Assembly: GCA_016873805.1 (NCBI GenBank)
Contig: VGVZ01000001.1
Location: 1 to 64,000, forward strand
Direction: 5' to 3'
DNA from: Ignavibacteria bacterium
Lineage (GTDB): Bacteria > Bacteroidota > Ignavibacteria > UBA10030
DNA length: 64,000 nucleotides
Shown here: piece after piece, positions 18,319 to 27,736 of the stretch
Layout of the letters: each line of letters starts with the position of its first letter
Numbering within the stretch: position 1 is the first letter of the stretch
Made by a program: the position numbers and the translations under genes
Notes under the pieces: model-generated
The model's database searches: none
Seen by the model: the letters and a program-made list of their open reading frames with translations, nothing else
Told to the model about the DNA's origin: nothing

Positions 18319-19242
18319 TCAGAAGTGCAAATCCGATTTGAAGAATGTCACCGCTTCCCCTGCGATCGCCACAGAGGCAACTCCGTGTTTCTTCCCCTTC
18401 ACGCGCACCTTCACCCGTCCTTTCCGCCCCATCAAATCTCCTTGCTCGCCAATGTATTCAATCCTCCCATCCCCCATCACGAGCGAGGGGACCGTATATC
18501 CTGCCGCATGTGCGTATTGATAGACGTATGCCCCGAGCGGGCCATTGGCCGAACCCGTGACCGGATCCTCATCGATTCCTGCCGAGGGCGCGTAGAACCG
18601 GGAGTGAAAGGCCGAGCTCTTTTCAATCGGATCAAGCACAAAGAGCGAAACGCCGAGCACGTGCATGGCATCGCACGCACGTTTCAGTTCGGCGAAATCC
18701 GGTTCGAGCGACTTCAGGCGATCTCTGCGTTTCAACGGGACGTACAGATACGATTGCGCCACCACCGGCAGCCGTTTGTGAAGATCGGTGCTCCGGATTC
18801 CAAGCGAGCCGAGCAATCGAGGTGCCAGTCGGCGGAGGTGCCGGAATTTCGGAGCCGGCAGTTGAAATTCAATCACAGTGCCGGAATGCCTCTTCTCGAC
18901 TTCGATCCCCAGAATTCCGCTCTTTGTCTGAAGTCGAAATCGATATGTCCCCGCAGAAGTCATGCCGCACATTGCTTCGTCGGCGAGGGCGGAAAACGCG
19001 GCGATCGTCGCGTGGCCGCACAACGGAACTTCAATCGCCGGGGTGAACCACCGAATCCGAAGATCGGCAGTCTTGACACTTGCCGGAAGCACAAATGCGG
19101 TTTCTGAGAGATTGATCTCGCGTGCGATCTTCTGCATCTCTTTGTCTGAAAGCCCGCGCGCGTTCAGCACCACACCGGCAGGATTCCCGCCGAATGGCTG
19201 ATCGGTGAACGCGTTTACATGACGAAACGGTATCGATTTCAT
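18319..19242 (-). CDS. PhzF family isomerase-like protein
   Basis: A 307-residue member of the PhzF (phenazine biosynthesis-like) family, which has a diaminopimelate-epimerase fold. Visible signatures are FGGNPAGVV (17-25), the conserved catalytic-type Glu47 in NLSETAF, LCGHATIA, and DEDPVTGSANGPLGAY near the C-terminus. The family catalyses isomerisations in several pathways. There are no phenazine genes here, so the substrate is unknown. The ATG overlaps the stop of the upstream DUF4905-like gene (ATGA at 19239-19242). Confidence 0.88.
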   Translation of the reverse strand: MKSIPFRHVNAFTDQPFGGNPAGVVLNARGLSDKEMQKIAREINLSETAFVLPASVKTADLRIRWFTPAIEVPLCGHATIAAFSALADEAMCGMTSAGTYRFRLQTKSGILGIEVEKRHSGTVIEFQLPAPKFRHLRRLAPRLLGSLGIRSTDLHKRLPVVAQSYLYVPLKRRDRLKSLEPDFAELKRACDAMHVLGVSLFVLDPIEKSSAFHSRFYAPSAGIDEDPVTGSANGPLGAYVYQYAHAAGYTVPSLVMGDGRIEYIGEQGDLMGRKGRVKVRVKGKKHGVASVAIAGEAVTFFKSDLHF

Positions 19243-20102
19243 GAGTCTTCCTCTTCGGGTAGTCTGACGGCAACAAGGTGACGGCGGTCTTTCACAAAGT
19301 AGACCCGTCCTCCGTTCACAAAAAAGGTGCCGGGGAGCATAGCGGTGGCTCCATGCTCGAGTACCTCACGATAGAAAAGCGTACGTTCGCTCCTGGCATA
19401 AATACAAAACGTGTTCTCAAACAGGGGACGCTCGGGAGTGGATGATGCGCCAGGGAGGTAATAACTAAAGAGAAGAGTTTTCCCGAGATCGATATGCTCC
19501 ATCATTCCGCTCCCTTCCCGCCCCGCCAACTCCTGCCGCACAATCTCTCCGATATCGGCCGAGAGATGTGGCAGATCGGTCACCACCGGGAATACGCTTG
19601 TCTGATCCACGGTACGATCAATCGCCTCCTGCCTGACGTTTTGAATGGTCTCGTGATCGATGTCTGAGGGTTCGCCGGTTGCCCTGTTGATTCTCACGAA
19701 GACGCGACGGTCAAAGAGCGACTTCTGTGCGTAGACATATTCGCCGGAGGAAAAAAGGAAAGCGACTTCCGGTGTATTCCAGAGGATCGTACCGGTACGA
19801 GCGTCGACAGCCCAGATGCCCTGATGCGCCGGGAGATTCGGTTGTTCGTATGCATGGAGAAAGAGAATGCCCTCCTCGACGGCTTCAATCCCAATCCACC
19901 ACGGTTCTTCCAAGAGGAGTCCCGACCAGAGTTCCCTTCCGGTCGCAGCATCCACCGCGAAGAACGAGGCGGTCTTCTGCTCCTGATCGCGTGTTTCCCC
20001 GACCAGAGTGTCTCGCGCATCGACGAGGAGTCGCCAGATGATTCCGGACGCGCGATAAGTCCACGCTGGTGTGAGTCGGTTTTTCCTGAATGGGATCTTC
20101 AC
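19239..20102 (-). CDS. DUF4905-like beta-propeller protein
   Basis: A 287-residue soluble protein with PQQ-like repeat units: FFAVDAATGRELWSG, GIWAVDARTGTILWN and FVRINRATGEPSD. It has the WWIGIEAV and ILFLHAYEQPNLPAHQGI blocks that I associate with the Bacteroidota family DUF4905. No signal peptide is seen. The start is a GTG at 20102. It is coupled by ATGA to the PhzF-like gene downstream, and 39 bp separate it from the DUF4249 gene upstream. Function unknown; a scaffold or quinone-binding role cannot be inferred from the fold alone. Confidence 0.65.
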   Translation of the reverse strand: MKIPFRKNRLTPAWTYRASGIIWRLLVDARDTLVGETRDQEQKTASFFAVDAATGRELWSGLLLEEPWWIGIEAVEEGILFLHAYEQPNLPAHQGIWAVDARTGTILWNTPEVAFLFSSGEYVYAQKSLFDRRVFVRINRATGEPSDIDHETIQNVRQEAIDRTVDQTSVFPVVTDLPHLSADIGEIVRQELAGREGSGMMEHIDLGKTLLFSYYLPGASSTPERPLFENTFCIYARSERTLFYREVLEHGATAMLPGTFFVNGGRVYFVKDRRHLVAVRLPEEEDS

Positions 20103-20141
20103 CTGGTCCTGAGCACGGCTTCGATACCGTTGCCGCTCGCA

Positions 20142-21125
20142 TTATCTGCAGCGGTACTGAAACCCCATTGTGGGGGGCAACTCGTAGATCGTCGATTGGC
20201 TGAAGAATGCTCCGAAAATCCCGACGGCACCTTTGATGTTGGAGTAGTCGGGTTCATCCGATCGGATCGACCTCTCATCTTGAAAACCGTTGACCACGTT
20301 GTAGTAGCGGTAGAGATGAGGTTCGACTTGCATCAGCTCGACGCGCGCTTGACGTACTCTCAGGGAATCATCTCCCGCATCCCCCCAAAGTTTTCCGAGC
20401 GTCTGTTGATAGGCGCGGTTTTCAAAGACCGCCGACTCCGGATCGTTCCGAAACGCTCGTCGGGTGAGACGTGGATACACCGCACGGTACGTCCGGCAAT
20501 CGACGACATCCGCGATGGATTCCGGTACTTCGATCGATTCGGAACGCCAGATGCCGCCTCGCTTGATGTCGTAGTCGATGACGAAGCGGACATAGTAGCC
20601 GAGGGCGACGGAGGAAAGCCGCGCCCTCACCACAAAGTTCTCGGGAAAACGATCCGGTTGCGAAAGCGCAAAGGAATTCTCGATACTCACGGAACCAATT
20701 TCCGGAACACGCGCCGTCGCCTCCACCGGGTCGCGACCCGGAGAGGTGATGCGAAGCGTATAGGTACTCCCCTGCTCGACGCGATGGTTGTTCAGAACAT
20801 AGGCACGGATATCCGATTGATACCGGCTCTTGTCCCATCGGACAATCATCGTGTCATTCAGCGCACCGCTTGTTCCGCGCGAACTCTGAAGAACGACATC
20901 TGCGTCCGTCACGGGCGTATCGGTGGTTCGTTCCAACGGATCAAACCCGGACGGATTATACGTGGTGTAGAGCCGGACGTACTGCGTATCGCTCTTATTC
21001 GAGAGGATCGCGTAGACGACAAGGGACTCTTCGAACGGCCCCTTGGGGCTGAACGGTTCTTCGCATCCCGGAAGAGGAAAGAGAAGAGCGATAGATCCAA
21101 GGACGATGACAAGACGCGCGATCAT
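20142..21125 (-). CDS. DUF4249 lipoprotein (TonB-receptor partner)
   Basis: A 327-residue predicted lipoprotein: the signal MIARLVIVLGSIALLFPLPGC places the lipidated Cys at residue 21. The mature part starts with an extended domain (LVVYAILSNKSDTQYVRLY, PVTDADVVLQSS) typical of DUF4249. These proteins are regularly encoded next to TonB-dependent receptors in Bacteroidota. Here the ATG overlaps the receptor stop (ATGA at 21122-21125), so the two are almost certainly co-translated. Inference: a surface-exposed or periplasmic lipoprotein that helps capture the receptor's ligand. The ligand is not evident from neighbours. Confidence 0.85.
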   Translation of the reverse strand: MIARLVIVLGSIALLFPLPGCEEPFSPKGPFEESLVVYAILSNKSDTQYVRLYTTYNPSGFDPLERTTDTPVTDADVVLQSSRGTSGALNDTMIVRWDKSRYQSDIRAYVLNNHRVEQGSTYTLRITSPGRDPVEATARVPEIGSVSIENSFALSQPDRFPENFVVRARLSSVALGYYVRFVIDYDIKRGGIWRSESIEVPESIADVVDCRTYRAVYPRLTRRAFRNDPESAVFENRAYQQTLGKLWGDAGDDSLRVRQARVELMQVEPHLYRYYNVVNGFQDERSIRSDEPDYSNIKGAVGIFGAFFSQSTIYELPPTMGFQYRCR

Positions 21126-23335
21126 AATTCCAGACTCAGCGATACCGAGGGGAAGAACGGGAGCATGTTGATCTGGCGTCCGGTCTTCCGCTCGAAATAG
21201 AATATGTTTTGGTGATCATAAAGGTTGACGATATGCGCGCCGACAGCGCCCGTCACATCGTAGAGGGAGAAACGGTATGTTGCACTTGCGTCGAGGCGGT
21301 GATAGGATGGAAGCCGCGCGGCGTTCTTCGCCCCCAGCATCGAGTAGGGAGATCCCGTCTCGCCCGCATATCTCCCCTCAAAAACATCGCCCAATCTCAA
21401 TCGATCATAGTACCCGATCGTTTTTTTGAAGGGAAACCCGGACCCCACCTCCCAGCGGAGTGAAATATCCAGGTCGGGAGTAACGTGAAAAACACTCAGG
21501 AAATTGAAATTGTGGCGGCGGTCATGACGCGGCGGATAGCGAAAGCCGTTTGCCTCAATTGAAGTCCAACCCAGCGTGTACGCCAGGTAAAGATCGACGA
21601 TATCCGTCCCGAACCGCAGCAGGGCTTCGAATCCGTATGAACGCCCGGTGCTGTTGATGTAGTCCGGATCCAACGCATCGATTTTGTCCCGATTGTACGT
21701 CACCAGCGAAGAATAAGATTTGTAGTACGCCTGCACATTCGCGGAGAGCGATCGCGTCACGTTTCCCTCGATGCCGGCGACATAGTGATCCGCCTGTTCG
21801 GTATCCAGGTCCTCCGGCACAGGAATCCAGGCGTCGAACACAGATATGACGTCATCTTCATTGTTCACCGTGACGGCATTCTGGCTGAATCGGCCGTACG
21901 ACAGTTTTCCTCTCCACCCATCGAACAGAAGATAGCTGACGTTGAGCCGCGGCTGGAAGACCTCGAGTCCGGCGGAGCGTGTGAAGACCGATCCGACGTC
22001 GGTATGCACTCCGCCGTCGATCTTCAGATCGTCAAGATGTGCCTGGTAGCGGAGCCACACCCACGATTCCACCAGCGTGCTCCGGAGACGACGCACGATC
22101 CCGAATGTATTCACGACGTCGTACTCCATCCGGGGGAAGCTGAATTCAAATCCAAAGAAAAAGAGGTCGCGGGAATCGGTGTACAACGTTGCATCACACC
22201 GCACCCCCAGTTCGGAGACGCGTGTCGATGTCGGAGTGATGGACTTCGATCCTTTCGGATGACGTTGTGCCTCGAAATCGTTCTGATAGCCGACGGCCTG
22301 AATGAAGATCCGATCTTGAATAAGGCCCGACGCCGTGAACCCCGCGGCCTGCGTACGCCACCGGTAGTCGGGTTCATCCGCGAGCGCAGACTTGAGATCG
22401 TCGCCGCTGAAGAACCCCTGAAGCCCGAAGCGCGCCCCTTCCTTCGTCTGACGGGTCAGCTTGATGAATCCGTCGTAGAAATCGAGCGGCGTGTTCTTTC
22501 CGATCAATCGATCAAGTGTGCGTGGAAAGACGAGCTTCCGCCCGCTGAGAAGAAACTGAAAATTCTCGAAGAGCGGACCCTCGACCTGCATTTTCGTCGA
22601 GAGAAAATTCACGTTTGCCCGTCCCGCGAATCCGATCTTTCGCCCGTCGCGTGTCGAGAGATTCACGACAGAGGAAAGCCGACCGCCGAATCCGGGGGGA
22701 AATGCCCCGGTATAGACCTCCGTATTGCGAATGATGTCGGGATCGAAAATACTGAAGATCCCAAAGGCATGGTAAGGATTGTATATCTTCATCCCGTCGA
22801 GAAGTATCAGATTCTGGTCGCCGCCACCGCCGCGAACGTAGAAGTGGGAATTGACATCGCTGGTTGTCACGATCCCCGGGATAACCTGGATGGCCCGGAA
22901 CACATCCTCCTGAATCGTCACAGGGACGGCGCGCATTTCCCGTTGATCCATAACGTGGATACTGGTGTTGATTTCACTCAGCTCCCGCTTACCCCGTTCC
23001 GTGACCACGATTTCCGGAATTTCGACGGCCTTCGAGACGAGCGTAAAATTTACAACGATCGGATCTCTCCCCGCCACACGGATTTTCACAATCCGTTTGT
23101 CGTAGCCGACGGCGCTCGCGGAGATTTCGTATTCGCCCGGAGGGACGTTCGGAATGAGGTAGAATCCGTTGATATTGCTCGCCGCCCCGCGATTCGTGCC
23201 GATCAGGACGATGTTCGTGAATGGAATCCGTTCGGTCGAAATACTATCGGTCACGATCCCGCGGACATCGACACCTTGTGCGGTGAGGTGCATCGGGAGT
23301 ATGATGAGGCCAGCTATGAGGCGTAGACTGCGCAT
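21122..23335 (-). CDS. TonB-dependent outer-membrane receptor (with DUF4249 partner)
   Basis: A 737-residue receptor. The ATG at 23335 gives the signal peptide MRSLRLIAGLIILPMHLTAQ; the longer frame to 23431 adds a non-signal leader. Order: CarboxypepD_reg-like domain (GIVTDSISTERIPFTNIVL), plug domain (IQVIPGIVTTSDVNSHFYV, RGGGGDQNLILLDGMKIYN), then a barrel ending in the aromatic-poor SVSLSLEL. It should import a scarce ligand using TonB energy, which is not encoded here. The coupled DUF4249 gene downstream is its likely surface partner. It lacks the length and SusD neighbour expected of a glycan SusC system. Confidence 0.88.
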   Translation of the reverse strand: MRSLRLIAGLIILPMHLTAQGVDVRGIVTDSISTERIPFTNIVLIGTNRGAASNINGFYLIPNVPPGEYEISASAVGYDKRIVKIRVAGRDPIVVNFTLVSKAVEIPEIVVTERGKRELSEINTSIHVMDQREMRAVPVTIQEDVFRAIQVIPGIVTTSDVNSHFYVRGGGGDQNLILLDGMKIYNPYHAFGIFSIFDPDIIRNTEVYTGAFPPGFGGRLSSVVNLSTRDGRKIGFAGRANVNFLSTKMQVEGPLFENFQFLLSGRKLVFPRTLDRLIGKNTPLDFYDGFIKLTRQTKEGARFGLQGFFSGDDLKSALADEPDYRWRTQAAGFTASGLIQDRIFIQAVGYQNDFEAQRHPKGSKSITPTSTRVSELGVRCDATLYTDSRDLFFFGFEFSFPRMEYDVVNTFGIVRRLRSTLVESWVWLRYQAHLDDLKIDGGVHTDVGSVFTRSAGLEVFQPRLNVSYLLFDGWRGKLSYGRFSQNAVTVNNEDDVISVFDAWIPVPEDLDTEQADHYVAGIEGNVTRSLSANVQAYYKSYSSLVTYNRDKIDALDPDYINSTGRSYGFEALLRFGTDIVDLYLAYTLGWTSIEANGFRYPPRHDRRHNFNFLSVFHVTPDLDISLRWEVGSGFPFKKTIGYYDRLRLGDVFEGRYAGETGSPYSMLGAKNAARLPSYHRLDASATYRFSLYDVTGAVGAHIVNLYDHQNIFYFERKTGRQINMLPFFPSVSLSLEL

Positions 23336-23438
23336 GATCTTTGGGAGAGACGAGGACGGAGGAGGTGCGTGCTCTCTCGGAGGCCAATATGAGGAATAAA
23401 TTTCTGAGGGGCAAACAACAGGGGCGTTCAAGATAGTT

Positions 23439-23461
23439 CAGCCGGAGCGTCACTCCGGCTG
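23439..23461. terminator. Hairpin between aminotransferase and TonB receptor
   Basis: Perfect 9-bp stem CAGCCGGAG / CTCCGGCTG with a 5-nt loop, 43 bp downstream of the aminotransferase stop. No T-run follows on the minus strand, so it may end transcription only weakly, or protect the 3' end. Confidence 0.45.
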
Positions 23462-23503
23462 ACTGCGAGTCACCGGTTGATCATCAACGATCGATCGGCG
23501 TTA

Positions 23504-24739
23504 TCACGTCTTCGCGGCTTTCTGTTCCGACAGAAACTCTTCCACCAGTCTTCCATCGGAAAGGGCCGTTTCGATTCGCTTCAACGCCTCCCGGATGTCT
23601 TTTTCCGACGAGACATAGGAGAGTCTGATGTATTCTTCGGTGTCCTCCGGTCCCCTCGCGCCGAAGCAATGCTGACCTAACACGGCGACGCCTCCTTTGT
23701 AGAGAAGGAATTGCTGGAGGTCCTTTGAACTTCCGAATCCTAATCGTCGACAGACGCGCGTTGCGTTCGGATAAACGTAGAACGCTCCCTGAGGTTTAAG
23801 GCAGAAGAACCCATCGATGCGGTTCAGTCCATCCACGATCAGATCGCGGTTGCTTCGGAACTCTCTTACCATTTCGTCGACCGAATCCTGCGGTGCGAGA
23901 AGTGCCGTCATGGCCGCATGCTGGGTGAACGTGGCCGTGCACGAATTGGAGTTCGTCATGAGGCGTCCGACATGGACGGCCAGATCCTCGGGCATGACGC
24001 CGTAGCCGACCCGCCAGCCCGTCATGGCGTAGGTTTTCGAATGCCCGTCGAGGATAATCGTTCGCTCTTTCATGCCGGGGAACTGGCTGATGCTTTCCGC
24101 TTTGGCATCGTAGACGATCCTCGTATAGATCTCATCGGAAAGAACCCAGATGTTGTTCTTGACCGCCAGGTCCGCAACGACCTCCAGATCGCTTTTGGGA
24201 ACGATCCCGCCGGTCGGATTCTGCGGAGAATTGATCACGATCATCTTCGTCTTTTTCGTCACAAGCGACTTCAGTTCGTTGACGTCGAAGCTGAATCCCT
24301 TTTCTTCTTTCAGGCGAATCGGTACCGGTTTCGCTCCCACAAAGTTGATCATCGATTCGTAGATGGGATAGCCCGGGAGGGGATAGATCACCTCGTCTCC
24401 TTCCTCGACGCATGCGAGCATACTGAAGAAGATAACTGGTTTCCCTCCGGGGACAACAACGACTTCGCTCGGTTTGACCGGGATCGCGCGAGTGTTCGCG
24501 ACGTACTCCGCGATCACTTTCCGGAAATCGGGCAGTCCTGCCGAAGGACCGTAGTGCGTGTGTCCCTCGTCGAGTGCTTTCTTTGCTGCATCTTTGATAT
24601 GCTTGGCCGTGTCACATGCCGGTTCTCCGATCGAGAGCGCAATGATGTTTTTTCCCTGCGCTCTCAATTCTGTCACCTGGGCGAGGACTTCGAAGGCCGT
24701 TTCGGTTCCCAATCGGGAAAGGCGGCTTGCCAGCTTCAT
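23504..24739 (-). CDS. PLP-dependent class I/II aminotransferase (aspartate aminotransferase-like)
   Basis: A 411-residue fold-type I aminotransferase. Active-site residues are Asn174 in QNPTGG, Asp202 and Tyr205 in SDEIYTRIVY, the PLP-binding Lys235 in DGHSKTYAMTGWRVGYG, and the C-terminal carboxylate-binding arginine in IRLSYVSSEK. SIGEPACDTAKHI and HYGPSAGLP match the subgroup of aspartate/prephenate-type aminotransferases, but the amino donor cannot be fixed from sequence. An AGGAG Shine-Dalgarno lies 8 bp before the ATG. It sits between transketolase and a TonB receptor, with no clear shared pathway. Confidence 0.88.
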   Translation of the reverse strand: MKLASRLSRLGTETAFEVLAQVTELRAQGKNIIALSIGEPACDTAKHIKDAAKKALDEGHTHYGPSAGLPDFRKVIAEYVANTRAIPVKPSEVVVVPGGKPVIFFSMLACVEEGDEVIYPLPGYPIYESMINFVGAKPVPIRLKEEKGFSFDVNELKSLVTKKTKMIVINSPQNPTGGIVPKSDLEVVADLAVKNNIWVLSDEIYTRIVYDAKAESISQFPGMKERTIILDGHSKTYAMTGWRVGYGVMPEDLAVHVGRLMTNSNSCTATFTQHAAMTALLAPQDSVDEMVREFRSNRDLIVDGLNRIDGFFCLKPQGAFYVYPNATRVCRRLGFGSSKDLQQFLLYKGGVAVLGQHCFGARGPEDTEEYIRLSYVSSEKDIREALKRIETALSDGRLVEEFLSEQKAAKT

Positions 24740-24808
24740 AAACGTACTCCTGATTCAGAGATAGTGATATTCGTTCACGCAGAGGGACCTTGTTCGGTCG
24801 CGCTCCTC

Positions 24809-26821
24809 TTACTTCTTCAACGTCATCAGCTCAACGGCCTTCTGTGCGATATGTTCGCCGCTCACCTCGAACGCTTTGATGAGTTCCCACGGAGCTCCCG
24901 ATTCGCCGAATCGATCTTTCACACCGATTGCACCGGTAATGACGGGGAGCGCAAACAGCTCGGGCGCCTCCGTGATGGCCCGGCACACACGATCCGCCAG
25001 ACCGCCGATCTGATGTTCTTCGGCGATGATGACGATCCCCGTCTCTTTGGCGGCTGCCACGATCGCCGCGTAGTCAAGCGGCTTCACGGTGTGCATGTTG
25101 ACGATTCGCGTTTCATAGCCGAATTCCTCCTTCAGAAGATACGCGGCTCGCATCGCCTCCGGAACCATCGGACCGCACGCGATGATGCTGAGATCTTCCT
25201 TCTCCGATTTGTACTGATCGGCAAGGACGGTGTCAAACGCATCGACGAAGGTTGCACCTTTTCGCCGATATCGGATAACATTCGCCTTTCCGAAAACGAA
25301 CGGGGTCGCTTCGGTCGTGACAATCGGCGTCGCCTCACGAGCGTACCGGATAAACTTCGGCCCCTTCAGTCCGAACAGAAGATGCTCCGTCGCCTTCTTC
25401 GTCTCGATGATGTCTGCCGGAACGGAGACATTCATGTTCGGGAGGCTGCACACTTGGAACAGATCTTCGAGCGCCTGATGCGTTGCACCGTCCGGGCCGA
25501 CTGAAACGCCGCCGTGCGCGCCGGCGATGAGGACGTTAAACTCGCCGTAGCAGATCGTCGTTCTGATCTGGTCCAGGCACCTGGCGGCAGCAAACGTGCC
25601 GTAGGTTCCCATGACCGGGATTTTCCCTTCACGCGCCAGGCCTGCAGCGACACAGGCACCGCTCTGCTCGGCAATCCCCAGACTGATCCAGCGTGACTTT
25701 CGCTCGGGGTGGCCATCGTAGAAGTCGCTGATCGTGATCGAACCGGAAATATCGAGGCCGATGCAGACGATCCGCTCGTCCCCCCCATGCTGTTTCAACG
25801 CTTGACCGAAGCCCTTTCGCGTCGGTTGCATTTCCACCTTCATCGCCTCATCGCTGTTCCACCAGTACTCGCGCTTGAACTTCGGCATACGCGCGTCGAG
25901 ATTCTTGACGGCGCGCAGCTGATGCGATTCTGCGATCTTCAACATCTCATCGACGGGGATCTTCCCGGTCAAGCCGAGCTGTTCCAGCCCTTTTTTCAAC
26001 TCTTCCATGTTCGGGGACTTCCCGTGCCATCCCGCGACGTCTTCCATGAAGTCGACTCCCTTCCCCTTCACTGTCGACGCGAGAATCACGGTGGGTTTCC
26101 CTTTGATCGTTTTCGCTCTCTCGAATGCATCAACGATCTGCTTCATGTTGTGGCCGTCGATCTCGATCGCTTCCCAACCGAAGCTCCTGTATTTTTCGAC
26201 GAGGGATTCGACGTTCATCACCTCTTCGACTTTGCCGTCGATCTGCAAGCGGTTCCGGTCAACAATCCCGACGATGTTGTCGAGTTGATAATGCCCTGCC
26301 TCCATAATTGCTTCCCAGATCTGTCCTTCTTGTTGCTCCCCATCCCCCATGATGCAGTAGACACGTGATGCGGAATTGTTCAAGCGCAATCCAAGCGCCT
26401 GGCCGACCGCGATGCTGAGTCCCTGCCCGAGCGATCCGGTCGAGACTTCAACACCCGGAAGTTTCAGCCAGTGAGGGTGACCCTGAAACGGACTGTCGAG
26501 TTTTCGAAGTGTCGCGACTTCTTTGACGTCGTAGTAACCGGCCACGCCGAGTCCAACGTAAAGACTTGGCGCCTTGTGCCCTGTTGACCAGATGATGCGG
26601 TCCCGACCCTCCCAGTCTGGGACCTCGGGATCCAGATTCAGGACGTGAAGGTACAGCGCGGCCGTAATGTCCATGATGGAAAGAGTACCGCCGGCGTGAC
26701 CAGAACCGGCTGCGGTGAGCGAGACGAGGTTGTATCCTCTCATCATGTTTGCCTGCTCTTCCAGCTCTTTGATCGAATAGGTCTTGCGGACAGTATTTGT
26801 TTTCGAGTTGATTAGAGGCAT
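24809..26821 (-). CDS. tkt: Transketolase
   Basis: A 670-residue, full-length transketolase with all three domains in one chain: thiamine-diphosphate binding (GSGHAGGTLS; GDGEQQEGQIWE with GDG at 159-161), the pyrimidine domain (GLDISGSITISDFYDGHPE, WISLGIAEQ), and the C-terminal domain (TVKPLDYAAI). It moves two-carbon units between sugar phosphates in the pentose phosphate pathway. The N-terminal half resembles the shorter, archaeal-type split transketolases (NRLQIDGKVEEVM), fused here. GAGGAA lies 8 bp upstream of the ATG. The 405 bp upstream contain no gene, so it probably has its own promoter. Confidence 0.92.
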   Translation of the reverse strand: MPLINSKTNTVRKTYSIKELEEQANMMRGYNLVSLTAAGSGHAGGTLSIMDITAALYLHVLNLDPEVPDWEGRDRIIWSTGHKAPSLYVGLGVAGYYDVKEVATLRKLDSPFQGHPHWLKLPGVEVSTGSLGQGLSIAVGQALGLRLNNSASRVYCIMGDGEQQEGQIWEAIMEAGHYQLDNIVGIVDRNRLQIDGKVEEVMNVESLVEKYRSFGWEAIEIDGHNMKQIVDAFERAKTIKGKPTVILASTVKGKGVDFMEDVAGWHGKSPNMEELKKGLEQLGLTGKIPVDEMLKIAESHQLRAVKNLDARMPKFKREYWWNSDEAMKVEMQPTRKGFGQALKQHGGDERIVCIGLDISGSITISDFYDGHPERKSRWISLGIAEQSGACVAAGLAREGKIPVMGTYGTFAAARCLDQIRTTICYGEFNVLIAGAHGGVSVGPDGATHQALEDLFQVCSLPNMNVSVPADIIETKKATEHLLFGLKGPKFIRYAREATPIVTTEATPFVFGKANVIRYRRKGATFVDAFDTVLADQYKSEKEDLSIIACGPMVPEAMRAAYLLKEEFGYETRIVNMHTVKPLDYAAIVAAAKETGIVIIAEEHQIGGLADRVCRAITEAPELFALPVITGAIGVKDRFGESGAPWELIKAFEVSGEHIAQKAVELMTLKK

Positions 26822-27226
26822 GCGGGATTCCTCAGGTTGGCTGATTTGAAGGTTTGCCGACTAGGCTTCAACTTATGTACCAACCCCGCCTTTACGGAAA
26901 GCGCCGCAATTCGCATCCTAAACCATAGGTCGAGACGCGGGGATTCCCAACATTGCAAAGCTGTCCTGATGATGGGAATGGACAGATCGAGCTTCAATGA
27001 AACTCAGCGAGGGTCGACGCGGCGGGCTGCAGAGCAAGGGGCTGACTCAGATGGGGACCAAACGTGAATCTGGCTCCGACATCCGAGGGTGCAGAGGCCG
27101 CTTTGCAGACCGACATGAGTGCGGGATCCTGACTTCCTCAGAGCGGAAGGATGGTTCCGACCCTCGCACGACGGCATTGAGGTCAGCGGGGACTGAGGCC
27201 CGGACATTCGAACAACGGATTGCGGA
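26822..27226. other. Intergenic stretch, nothing recognised
   Basis: Lies between the YbaK-like gene and transketolase. No tRNA, riboswitch, or protein-like frame was recognised on either strand. Short frames here are composition-biased and lack start signals. It presumably contains the transketolase promoter. Confidence 0.5.
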
Positions 27227-27709
27227 TCAGCGAGCTTCCGGGGGGATGTGCGAAACGTCCTCGACCTTCGGCTCAACCACACGAATGAAATCCCCGTACT
27301 GCATTTTCACGCAGTCGGTATGCGTGCATCCGTTGAAGATGATGTCCGCATTTTCCTGGAGCGCCCGGGAGACGATCACCTCCATCCCATACATCGTTCC
27401 GAGCGGAGGCATCGCTCCGAGATCGCAGTCGGGAAACAACTTCCGGAGGGTCTCTTCCGGGGCGATATGGACCTCTTTGGCGCTGGTAATCTTCTTGACC
27501 GCATCCAGGAGCACGCGGTGATGCGCGGGCACGACCACCATCACCTGCTTTCCATCCGCCGTCACCACGACGGTTTTCGCCAGCACCTTGCCCGACTGAT
27601 GAATCGCGTGTGCAACCTGTTGGGCTGTAAACGCTTCGGGATGCGCGATCACCTCATAGGAAATCTTGTTCTCTTTCAGAAAACTGACGAGTCTCTCAGA
27701 GATACTCAT
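27227..27709 (-). CDS. YbaK/ProX-type aminoacyl-tRNA deacylase
   Basis: A 160-residue protein made of a single YbaK/aminoacyl-tRNA synthetase-associated domain, which hydrolyses mischarged tRNAs such as Ala- or Cys-tRNA(Pro). Evidence: HPEAFTAQQVAHAIHQSGKVLAKTVV at the N-terminus, with the conserved lysine in LAKTVV, and GAMPPLGTMYGM in the editing pocket. The C-terminal FNGCTHTDCVKM adds cysteines not usual in the core fold. A strong AAAGGAGATC Shine-Dalgarno precedes the ATG. The methyltransferase upstream in transcription reads separately, with a 27-bp gap between the two genes. Confidence 0.85.
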   Translation of the reverse strand: MSISERLVSFLKENKISYEVIAHPEAFTAQQVAHAIHQSGKVLAKTVVVTADGKQVMVVVPAHHRVLLDAVKKITSAKEVHIAPEETLRKLFPDCDLGAMPPLGTMYGMEVIVSRALQENADIIFNGCTHTDCVKMQYGDFIRVVEPKVEDVSHIPPEAR

Positions 27710-27736
27710 TGGCGATCTCCTTTCCGTGCGATGGAG

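Noticed and set aside
17872-26368. Long plus-strand frames of 400-530 residues (17872-19107, 19824-21200, 21785-23326, 23918-25504)
   Set aside because: They lie opposite well-supported minus-strand genes and give arginine- and histidine-rich, domain-free proteins, as expected for antisense frames in GC-rich coding DNA.
26837-27067. Small plus-strand frame in the transketolase upstream region
   Set aside because: No ribosome-binding site, repetitive-looking start and no domain; treated as intergenic.
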